NCBI RefSeq assembly: GCF_036850765.1
Contig: NC_089491.1
Coordinates: 92,226,740-92,290,739 of the forward strand
DNA: 64,000 nt
Direction: 5' to 3'
From: Saccopteryx bilineata
Lineage: Eukaryota > Chordata > Mammalia > Chiroptera > Emballonuridae
This document shows, in pieces, positions 35,915-45,765 of this stretch; position 1 is the stretch's first letter, and every line of letters starts with the position of its first letter. A program made the translations under genes and the position numbers. A model generated the notes under the pieces. It saw only the letters and a list, made by a program, of their open reading frames with translations. It had not been told where the DNA came from and did no database searches.

Positions 35915-37682
35915 CTGTGTCATAGTTCCATGTTTAAGAAAACCTATTGTAGAAAATTATGAATACAAACAGAGGTCCCATTACAGCTTTGCCACAAGTT
36001 TGTTTAGCTCATATTTCTTTTTTTATATACCATAACACTGGCCTAGATTTTTAGGAATTAAGTGGTGAATAAAATATATTCAGTTTCCTCAAGGAATTCA
36101 CAAACTTAAAGTGAAAACATTGTATAAAAATATCTGTGGGGCACCTGATAAAAAAATATGAGAGTGCTAAACAAAGACTGTAAAGCCCATGAATGACTTC
36201 TGTTCACTTTTATAATGATCAAGTTCATGAAGTATGAACTTAAATGTTAATTTTTCTTGACACATGGTTGTAAAGAAAACATAAAAGCAGTCTCATTTTG
36301 AGCTTGTTTTGTTCACTGAGTATTGCAACATTTTAGATCGATCTAGATGATCAGAGGATCAAGCACAGTGAATTTAATTTCAACATTTGAAAAATAATTT
36401 TATTTCACAATTAATGGAGGGGGAGAAATGGTGTAAAATTTTGGTTTAACAATAATGAGCCAGAAGCAGAGTGTGCCTAGCACAATGTTATCAATTGCCC
36501 TTATACGACTCCATACTTATGTACTTTTCCTAAAAGCATAGAGTGAGAGGGATGAAATAAGAATTAGTAAGAACAGTGAAACTATTTCTCTGTAATGCCT
36601 GAGGACAACTTTTCAGCATTCCTGGTCTTAGACAGTCAGAAGTAGAATGGGTACCAGTAGTGATTTTACTCAAGTTTAAATTGTGAAAACAAAGTTTTGT
36701 TAGCAAAGTTGCCACATTTTGCTTCCACAGCTTACATGGATATACTTGCACGAGGTTAGAGAAGTAGATGAGAAAGCTGTCATGATCAGCAGTAGCCGAG
36801 GAATTCTGTGGCTACTTCAACAGCCTGAGAAGAAATGGAACTTTTAAAGCATACCCTAGGAAAATAATTGAAACACATTTTTAGTTGATATTATAAATAT
36901 ATTTTTGTTTTACTTCCTGAGTCATGCAGTGTGAGAAACATTTATTTAAAAACAATTTTTTCTCCTCTGGTATATCATTTTTTCATTTAACAAACTCCCA
37001 TTTTTAAAAAAGAAAGAAAACTAAGCTAATAACATGAATACATTTTTGAATGCTTAAATCAGTAATAAGTTTTTTTCTCATATGTACAAAGTAGAGGCCT
37101 ATTAGCCCATATATTATATTACATATAACAACAAGAATAGAAGCAGGATAAAAGTAAAAATATATTATTTGGAAACAATATTCTGAAGAGTAATAAGGCA
37201 TTATTGTTTTTTTATGAGAGGTCTTTTTCTTTAATCTTACTACCCTAGAATTGTTTTCATTTAAAATTACAAAGCTTGCTCCCACTCACACATCAAAAGC
37301 AACATTCAATATTGTTATCATGAATCTTATCACTATGGGCAGTGATTTTGTATTCTCATAGCATGATAGGAACTTAAATATAGGGTCACTAGATGGATGA
37401 GTATATGACAGACTATGTTGCCTTAGATTTGATATTTCCCCTAAGAGTCTATTAAAAATAGAAGATAAAAGAAATAGCTAAATAATTAGCAAAAAAGAAA
37501 AAAATCCCATAATAGAAGTCCACCATTTTGTCTCTTGATTTAAACAAATAAGTTTTAAGAAATTTTTCTAAAATTTAGATTAGAAATAATTCCCAACACT
37601 CTATTTTATTACATTCATGTGATCATGCATACTTACTGATTTAAAAAAACAATGGAGTTCCAACTGAAGAGTTCTAATTTAT
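35915..37682. other. AT-rich intergenic DNA, no gene seen
   Basis: Open frames of 73-93 codons on the reverse strand have no recognisable content. Confidence 0.55.
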
Positions 37683-38365
37683 TTTTATATGTTTCTTATT
37701 GATTTTACTTGGGCACAGATTTCAGGTGCTTAACAAAATAAAACATCATATGCAACACTACATCATGTGTGTATTGCCCCAAACAAAGTCTCTTTTTTTT
37801 TTCTTTTTTTTTTCACTAAGTGAATGGCAGGAAGGCTGAGACAGACTCCCACATGTGCCCCATCTGGAATCCATCCAGAGAACCCACTACCAGGTGATGC
37901 TCTGCTCTTCTGGCCACTGCTTTGTTGGTTGACAACTGAGCTATTTTAGCACCTGAGACAAGGCCATGGAGCCATCCTCAGTGCCAGGGACCAACTTGAA
38001 CCATTCAAGCCATGGCTGTGGGAGGGGAAGAGAAAGAGAGTGAGAGAGATGTGGGGGTGGAGAAGCAGGTGGTCACTTCTTCTGTGTGCCCTGACCAGGA
38101 ATCAAACCTGGGACTTCCACATGCCAGGCCCATGCTTTACCACTGAGCCAACTGGCCAGGGACACAAAGTCTCTTTCATCCCAATTTCCCCCACCCCTTT
38201 GCTCACCTACATCTATATTCCCTTCACTTTAGCTATCCCCACACTGTTGTCTGTATCTATGTGTTATATATTTATGGTTTTTTATATTTTTTTGCTCAAT
38301 CTTTTCTCCTGTTGTCACCCAGTCCTCCAAACCTCTCTCCTCTGAAAGCTAGCTGTCCATCTGTT
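37683..38365 (-). mobile_element. Antisense L1 3' UTR fragment, split by a SINE
   Basis: GGGCACAGATTTCAGGTGCT followed by ACATCATATGCAACAC, then (after the SINE) CATCCCAATTTCCCCCACC and ACACTGTTGTCTGTATCTAT, parallels the block at 57415-57625, which carries GCTTCAGGTGTACGATT and CATTGTCTGTGTCTATG. I assign this recurrent block to L1 3' sequence in reverse orientation; the assignment is from memory. Confidence 0.55.
37796..38163 (-). mobile_element. SINE family B, reverse strand, 13-bp target duplication
   Basis: Perfect duplication ACAAAGTCTCTTT at 37783-37795 and 38164-38176. T-rich tail at the left, reversed head ACTGAGCCAACTGGCCAGGG at the right. Confidence 0.96.
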
Positions 38366-38609
38366 CCATGTAAAGAAGTCTAATTAATTATATCCTTAAA
38401 GAATCATATTTTATAAACATAAATATGAGGGGAAAAAGCACTCTTCAATTATTATTTTTTAATACAATGGAGGAATAAAATTGAACACAATTATGTTCTT
38501 ATCCTACCTGTTATTCCACTAGTTGATTAATGTGATGTTTAAAAAGTACCATTAAAAAAAAACACTCAATTTTGAACCATGAGTAGAATGCACTTAAATT
38601 AAATATTTA

Positions 38610-38913
38610 GGCCTTGGCTAGTTTGCTCAGTGGATAGGGCATTGCCCCCATGTGCAGACACCCCAGGTTCGATCCTCAGTCAGGGCACACATGAGAAGCA
38701 ATCATCTACTTCTCTTCCTTTCTGACTCCTCTTTCACTCTCTCTTCCCGTCTTGCAGCCAGTGACTCAAAAGGTTCCAGTGTCAGCCCCCAGTGCTGAGG
38801 ATAGCTCAGCTAATTCCAGCATCGGCCCCAGATGAGGGTTGCCAGGTGAATACCAGTCTAGGTGCAAGTGGGAGTCTGTCTCTCTATCTCCTCTACCCTC
38901 ACTTAAAAAAAAT
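38610..38913 (+). mobile_element. SINE family B-like variant, 11-bp target duplication
   Basis: Head GGCCTTGGCTAGTTTGCTCA, GGTTCGATCCTCAGTCAGGG at the box B region, then a body that differs from standard B copies (GCCAGTGACTCAAAAGG). Duplication TTAAATATTTA at 38599-38609 and 38914-38924. Confidence 0.92.
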
Positions 38914-39184
38914 TTAAATATTTAAAATTAAGAAAGTTAACACTTAGAATAAAGTTTACATCTGTGCTTTCTGAAAAGAAATATAAAAAGAAAAAAGAAG
39001 GTATACTAAAATTTTACGAGTAAAAATTTGTCAATTTATCCAGAAAGTTCATCAAATATTTATGCATACTAAATTCTTAGCGAATTTATCTTATAGATGT
39101 TTATATATTAGATATATAAATGATAATACCTTTCATACCAGTTTTATATAAGATGATGACATAGTTTTTATGTGACCATTTCTT

Positions 39185-39206
39185 TTCTTTCTACTTTCTT
39201 TCTTTT

Positions 39207-39268
<62 letters not shown>

Positions 39269-39432
39269 TTTCTTTCTTTCTTCCTTTCTTATTTCTTTTT
39301 TCTTTCTTCCTTTCTTCTTTCTTTCTTTTTTGAGTCAAGAGTGAGAGAGAGACAGGAACATCGAGCTGCTCTTGTTTGTACCCTGACCAGGGAATCAAAC
39401 TGGCAACCTTCATGCTCTGAGATGACATTCTA
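39185..39432 (-). mobile_element. Old SINE whose A-tail has become a (CTTT)n microsatellite
   Basis: The 10-bp repeat ACCATTTCTT flanks the block at 39175-39184 and 39433-39442. The right part (about 39335-39432) is a tRNA-SINE on the reverse strand with ACCCTGACCAGGGAATCAAA. The left part (about 39185-39330) is almost pure CTTT, the expanded tail. A lysine/arginine-rich open frame on the reverse strand is this repeat. Confidence 0.85.
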
Positions 39433-39442
39433 ACCATTTCTT

Positions 39443-39772
39443 AATTTATTTGATGAATTCCAAGTATAAAATTTAACATACCAACCCATGGTTTACAGAA
39501 ACTATTTCAAACATGTACAGAAAATGTGTTTGAGGCATGTACTTTCTGTTCCTCCTTTTCCAGGGTCAATGGGCAATGCATTCAGGATAAATAATGAACC
39601 TAACATTATGAAATTTAGCTTATTTAGATTGTAAATAACTAGTATGGGTTTTTAGAACTGCATATTTCTTAGATTAATTGCCTTGGTGAATATTTTTATG
39701 ATCAAGTTATGAAAAAAATTTGAGATCGACTAATTGCTAAGGCCTGAAGTACAGATTTTTTTAATTAATTAT
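39443..39772. other. AT-rich intergenic DNA, no gene seen
   Basis: Nothing recognised before the DNA transposon end at 39773. Confidence 0.6.
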
Positions 39773-41704
39773 ACTGGGGAACAAAATTTTTGTTGCATCC
39801 ACAAAAAACACTTGTTCTTCCCTAATTTGAGTGTTCTGAACTCAAATGTGACATTATTTTTTTCTCTGTAAGCTACAGGGTTTTTGTAATTCAAGATTTT
39901 AGGTTTTCATCTTAATGTAAAATTTTCAACATTTAGTTTAACATAACGAAATAAAATGTCTTCTTGGGCATCATCATTGTGAAAATATAATTATATAATG
40001 CAGTAAATACACTAATACACTAAAAGATATGATTGCATCAGAATTTGTTTACAATTTAAAAATAGAACATATTAAAACATTTATTTTAATGATAAAATGT
40101 GTGCAAAACTTATTTAAATTCTATTCAGGCAAAAATTTGCGTTTGTAGCTCTTGCATTTGTGTACTTGTTGAGGACAATCTCGTATGATGCTCCAGCAGT
40201 GGTCTGCTCACCACTAACAGCTCCAAGATTTTCAGGAAACTTATTAAGGTGACTGTTCAGGAAGTGAATCTAATGGTCATGTTACATCCAATGTTGCAGA
40301 AAGCCAACAGCATCCTTTGAACGAGAAGTTCATAGTTTTATGCTTTATATTGCCAAGGAAGTTCTTTGTAACTGCCACAAAAGACTACCATGCTGCTTTC
40401 TCCTCCTTACTTATCTTCCTGGAAAATTATTTGTCACGTATGAGGGTTCGAATTTGAGGTCCATCGAATACAGCTGCTTTTATCTTCTTGTAAGACAAGG
40501 TAGGAAAAGCAGAAATAATATGTTGAAAGCATTCACTTGATGCAAAGTGGGGGGAAAATGATCCTGTCTCAATTAACTACAGGTTCATTCACAATATTTT
40601 GCATCCTTACTTTCAGAGCTTCACGTTTCGGCCACTCCTTCTGTGTCCAGTGTTTCTCCCAAGCTCAGCTGTCCCACAAACACAGAAAGCAAGGATACTT
40701 CATGAAACCTCTCTGTTGTCCTAGCAGTAAATTTACCATTTTAAGATTCACACAAATGATCCAGTTATGCTCCTCATACTTCAGAAAGTCAAGGACAATT
40801 TTTATGTCATTCTTACTAAGTCATTCAATTTGGGTTGGATAAACTACTGAGGAGTTAATGACTGCTTGACATCAGAAGAAGACCCTTCAGATTCTATAAC
40901 CATTTTCTCATGCATCTTATCACATCTTGATCACCATGCTTACATTCTTTGTCCTTAGAAGAAATAAAACCATTGAAAACTGGAACTGGGAGTGTCTCAG
41001 TGTGTGGGATAGGTTGTATTGCTGAAAGACTATTAGGATAGGCGGTCATATACTATTTTTTCTTGCCGATGCCCTTTGTATGGATCAGACAGAAATAACA
41101 GTCACTGCTGTGGTCTTTAGGTTCACGCCAAACCATGGGGATACCAAAAGGCATTCCTTTGTGTTTTCCTTTTGTCCAGTTACGAAGCACTTCCTCTCAA
41201 TTATGACACACAATATGAGGATCCCAATTCTTGTCTTGATCACCAAGGGGAACTTAAAAATAGGCACATGTCACAAATGATGAAATATTGCACTTTTGAC
41301 GTTAAAGTGTGTAACAGTCACATATATAACAGAAGGTGTCAGGACTATTTTTACATTTACACCTAGTCGAAGATGCCATGATTCAATCTTAAAACAAAAT
41401 AAGAGGGTATTTTTTTCAGATAATAATTCTTTACATTTAAAAACAACTACAATTATGTAAAAGTGATGTTTGTAAAATATTAAGTGCCTTGTGGTTTTGT
41501 TCAATCCAAGAGTCGTTCCCCTTTAACTCCAATTTAAAAACAAATGCATGCCATTAACTGAACAAAAAGAAATTAAAATTGCATAAAAACTAGAGCATGC
41601 ACCAAAAAACAGATTTCAGATTTGGAATCAGTGATGCAGAAGTATATAGAAACAGTTCTAAAACCTCATGTAACAGAAAATGGAAAAAAAAAAATTTCCC
41701 CAGT
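39773..41704 (-). mobile_element. Decayed DNA transposon with transposase-like pseudogene
   Basis: The left end reads ACTGGGGAACAAAATTTTTG. The right end, on the reverse strand, reads ACTGGGGAAATTTTTTTTTT. The first nine bases are identical and both continue into A/T runs. TTAT lies immediately outside the left end (39769-39772) and at 41706-41709, one base outside the right end, so a 4-bp target duplication is possible. Between the ends is a reverse-strand pseudogene (40121-41379) with about 325 bp before it and about 350 bp after it, as expected of a transposon with untranslated ends. The ends are inferred by eye, and the superfamily is not assigned. Confidence 0.6.
40121..41379 (-). pseudogene. 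Transposase-like protein relic, invertebrate-rich uncharacterised family
   Basis: I recognise the order of conserved blocks from a large uncharacterised protein family that I know mainly from arthropods and cnidarians and that looks transposon-borne; no database check was made. Reading 5' to 3' on the reverse strand: start ATG at 41377-41379; CYIC (41320-41331); LGDQDKNWDPHIVC; FGIPMVWREP (about 41119-41150); SDCYFC (about 41089-41106); PVPVFNGF; YEEHNW (40761-40778) and LKMVNLLLGQQ; PCFLCLWDS (40668-40694); GPQIRTLI (40439-40462); FPENLGAVSGEQ (40204-40239); ADHCWS (40190-40207); KSYKRKF near the end; stop at 40121-40123. The first ~130 codons stay in one frame with four in-frame stops; later parts are frameshifted. 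At about 420 codons it is shorter than full-length relatives as I remember them, with losses before YEEHNW and next to ADHCWS. Not functional. Confidence 0.7.
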
Positions 41705-41709
41705 GTTAT

Positions 41710-42519
41710 TTGATTGAAAGTCATCCCACAGGTACAGGAGATATCACTTATATTTCTTTAAAGAATTTAAATTATTTTTCAGGAACTGTTAAAGCTTTTT
41801 GACATGAACAGCTTTCATTCTGCTCCAATACGTATGCAGTTGAACTAACCAAATTATGAAGTTCATAGCAGGGGTTAGATTTTAAGTGGCACCATATTGT
41901 ATTGTACCACTAAAGTGAGTATCTTATTTTAGATTCCCTTAAAATAGATCCTGAAACAAGGATTTAAGTGCAAGAGTGAGTAAATATGACATTTGTGTAG
42001 AAGAAGGGAAGGATTCCAACATAAAGGTATATTTTCAAGGTCATCATTATAGGTTTTGATTTCAAATTCTCTCCAGATTTTTGAGGTGTCAGAATATTCC
42101 TCACAATGGACTATATATTAGGAGACACTGTAGTTCTCAATCAAAACCTCTATTCTCTATTGAGTGTTCCCAGAGGTACTGTCACCTTTGTACTTCTGGG
42201 TGGCTCTTGTGGCCAAGTTAAATCGAGATAGAATGCTGAAAGATTCAATGAGCTGAAATCCAGACAATAGCAGCCCAAGATGAGTCTGATGTACATGAAT
42301 ATTTCTATTGCAACTGAGATTAAAATCAGAGATGAGCCAAAAGATGGTGATGCAAGTTCTACAGAGAATGTTGAGGGGGAAATATATATGCTTTCTTATT
42401 TTTTTTACCGCTCATCTGAATGCTGATGAGTGCATGCTGAAAACAGTGACATAGGGGAATAGAGTACTGCTTTTTTCAACAATTGTGGTGGTTCTTTATT
42501 TTTAAATTTTTAATTTTTC
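41710..42519. other. AT-rich intergenic DNA, no gene seen
   Basis: Nothing recognised. Confidence 0.6.
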
Positions 42520-42890
42520 CTATTTTCTGTATTTTTTCTGAAGTGAGAAGCAGGGAAGCAGAGAGACTCCTGCATACGCCTGACAGGGATCCACCCAGTA
42601 TCCCCAATAGGGGACAATGCTCTGCCATCCGGGGCATTGCTCTGCTGCAACTGGAGCCATTCTAGTGCCTGAGGCAGAGGCCATGGAGCCATTCTCAGCG
42701 TCCGGGCCAACTTGCTCCAATGTAACCTCAGCTAAGAGGGGAAGAGAGAGATAGAGAGAAAGGAAAGGGAGAGGGAGAGGGGTCGAGAAGCAGATGGGCG
42801 TTTTTCCTGTGTGCCCTGACTGAGAATCAAACTTGGGACTTCCATATGCCAGGCCAATGCTCTATCACTGAGCCAACCAACCAGGGCCTG
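42520..42890 (-). mobile_element. SINE family B, reverse strand
   Basis: T-rich left end, TCTGAAGTGAGAAGCAGGGA, full body, and reversed head ACTGAGCCAACCAACCAGGG. I could not find a target duplication. Confidence 0.93.
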
Positions 42891-42936
42891 GCATTTGAAG
42901 GTAATCCTATGTGACACTAAGATGAAGTCACCGGCA

Positions 42937-42952
42937 AATAATATTGTCATCT

Positions 42953-42995
<43 letters not shown>

Positions 42996-43015
42996 ATATA
43001 GATGACAATATTATT
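42937..43015. repeat. AT-rich palindrome (16-bp perfect arms around a TA core)
   Basis: AATAATATTGTCATCT at 42937-42952 is the exact reverse complement of AGATGACAATATTATT at 43000-43015. The 47 bp between them is mostly alternating TA, itself self-complementary. Further TA-rich sequence continues to about 43045. Confidence 0.95.
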
Positions 43016-43045
43016 ATATATATGTATATACATATATATATTATA

Positions 43046-43678
43046 TCTGAAAAATTTGCCAAATATTGACATCAATAACAGGTAAAATATTATTGACCAA
43101 TTTTATATCATTTAGGATTAGAATATGCCTCTAACAAGAGCAGAGGCTTATCTAAGCTTAATTTTGAAGCACAAAGTCATAGAAAATTATTTCTGCATTA
43201 GGTAAAACAGTAGATAAAACTTAGCTAAACCATGCAGGCACATAATTCAAAATATTCTATTGGTATTCAAAAATCTTTTACTTTGCAATTTTAAGAAGAT
43301 AACTAACATAAACCTGGGTCTATAATTTTGAAAAGAGAATAAAATATAAATATTTAATCATTACCAAAGACAACCACATTAACAGTTTTTATCATGAAGA
43401 ATAATTACATTTTTGGTTATATCTTTTTACCGGAGAAACTATTAATTATATTGTTCAATAAAATATTAGACTGTTTTAAGTTAAAAATCAGCAGAAAAAA
43501 ATTCAGAAGGCTAAGAATAAATAGCCAAATAAATGCCTGTGTTTCTAAAATTATCTTAAATTTTTGGCATATCACCCCCAAATTTATTATTTACTTTTAT
43601 ATTGTACAATGAGAAAAACAATGCCTACAGCTTGGGTAAAACAGACTTAGTGAGGGACTGCAACTTTAACATCAAAGA
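43046..43678. other. AT-rich intergenic DNA, no gene seen
   Basis: Nothing recognised; a 72-codon frame at 43394-43612 is lysine/isoleucine-rich chance sequence. Confidence 0.55.
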
Positions 43679-43692
43679 ACAAATAACTATAT

Positions 43693-44077
43693 ATATATTT
43701 TTAGCAAGTAAGAGAGAGAAAGAGAGAGGGAAACAAACAGGAAGGCGGAGGCATGAGAAGCATTAACACATAGTTATGGCACTTTAGTTGTTCATTGATT
43801 GCTTTCTGACACATGCCTTGATCGGGGGTGGGGGGGGTGGGAGGCTCCAGATGAGCCAGTGCCCCTTTGCTCAAGCCAGCAACCTTGCATTTCAAGCCAG
43901 GAAGCTTGGGCTCAAACCAGAGAACATGAGGTCATGTCTATGATCCCACACACAAGACAGTGGCCCCACACTCAAGCTGATGAGCCCATGCTCAAGCTAG
44001 TGTCCTCATGGTTTCGAACATAGGTCCTCAGTGTTCCAGGTTGATGCTCTATCTATTGCGGCACCACCTGGTCAGGC
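43693..44077 (-). mobile_element. SINE family A, reverse strand, long variant, 14-bp target duplication
   Basis: Perfect duplication ACAAATAACTATAT at 43679-43692 and 44078-44091. At 385 bp it is longer than other A copies here. The extra length is in the middle, in a run of CTCAAGC-type units around 43905-44005. Confidence 0.95.
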
Positions 44078-44091
44078 ACAAATAACTATAT

Positions 44092-45465
44092 TTAGTTATT
44101 AGATACCTTTCTACCCTTCAAAGACAAAAAGCAAAATAGTCTTGACTTTTGAAGATACCACAGTTAAGTTGGGCAGGTAGGCAGCTGGACAAACAATTAA
44201 ATATGCTTTGTGATATGGTAGATGATTGTGTAAGTTTCTATGGAATGTTAAAGGAAGTAACACAGACTCTATACTGGTATTTAAAGAAAATTTTCCTTTA
44301 GGAGATGATCTTTGTGGTCATTTCAGAAATACAAACAGAGTGACCCAGGTAAAGAAAAGAGTGACTGAGACCTACGCAGGGACAGCAACAGGTGCGAACA
44401 AATAGATCATGAAATATCACAACTCTGTCAGGAAACTTATGTTTGCCCAGGGCAGGCTGCTCTGTACAGATACTCTGGTTTGATTCTGAAGGCAAAAGAG
44501 AGTTTTTGAACCATAACATGAGGATTTTATGTGAGAAATATTTAAGTCTAATTATGAGAATCACTAGAATAAAGCTGATTCAACTGATACATCACTCTTT
44601 AATAAAAGCACATGCTTTAACAGATTTCTATTAACTACTGATTATCAAATTTAACAAGATACTATCTAGGTCTGAAATTATTGCTAAAGAGATTTTTGGT
44701 AAGAGAGTGGTAGTATTTATTTATTGTTCCGTTTATAATTTCATCAACCATATATTACTCTCTGTGGTATGCTCATCACGTTGTTTTAATAAAATCAACA
44801 CCTCAAATTTTCTTCCTCAGAGAAGGCTTGCTATTAAAATAGACATACTTAAAGACTAGAAAGAATGTTTACAATGCCTATGTTCTTCAGCAGATATACA
44901 TGTATAAAGACATAACTATTCTCACATTAATATTTATATATGACATCCTATTGCTTAAATATTGGTTTCTAGAAAAAAATTATCAAATTAACCCATGTCT
45001 TAGAATTAGGAATGGGTCACAACTTCATTAAAATGGTCCCTTTGAAATAAGCTGATCTTGTCATGAATTCAAAGCTTAGAAATTTTAGACTGCTAGAACT
45101 TGAAACAGATACTCAGTTGATTAGCTGAAAGGAAGAGGCAAGTTGCCATGGCCTGCCACTAGGGTAGTGGGCCTAAATCAACTGAGTTCAGAAAACAGAG
45201 ACAGAGCAGTAAATGACACGGGTTCCACTGACAACTAGGTGATAGTGGGAGCAGTCTCAGTCCCTTGAACTTGTCTGCTTGAAATAGACTTTCTCAAACA
45301 CATTCTGCTATCTATAAAAGCACTTACTTCCTGGCATCTCTCCACATGTAACTCCTCATTGTAGCTTGGCTCTCAACCCAGTGGTCTAGTGAAATTCATT
45401 AATTTAATATTCATAGAATCAGCTAATGCTGAAATGGGAGCATTTTAGAGGTCAGCTAGCATAAT
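44092..45465. other. AT-rich intergenic DNA, no gene seen
   Basis: An 88-codon reverse frame at 44298-44564 has no recognisable domain. Confidence 0.55.
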
Positions 45466-45589
45466 CTTTGTGTGATGCATGATTCATCTAATTACTGACT
45501 GCTTGCAAGGAAGTATACTGGAGTTGTTCTTTCATGATCTCCAAGATCTGAGAGGCATATTTAAAAAGAAAATGTTGACAGCTAGAATG

Positions 45590-45765
45590 CTATTAAATTT
45601 TATCTCATTTAAATTATGTGATTTTAGACATGTTAAATGTTCTGTGCCTCCATTTCCATGTCTATAAAATGGAATGATAATGATACTAAAATCTCAAAGA
45701 GGTAAAGTATTTTTAGAATATTTCCTGGCACTCAATAATGCTTAATTAATATTAATTATTATTTT
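45590..45765 (+). repeat. MIR fragment
   Basis: AATTATGTGATTTTAGACAT, CTCCATTTCCATGTCTATAA, AATGGAATGATAATGATACT and CCTGGCACTCAATAATGC follow the MIR core and 3' end in order. Confidence 0.8.

Noticed and set aside
41085..41267. 60-codon reverse frame and overlapping forward frames in the DNA transposon
   Set aside because: They lie in frames other than the one carrying the conserved motifs and are shadows of the pseudogene.
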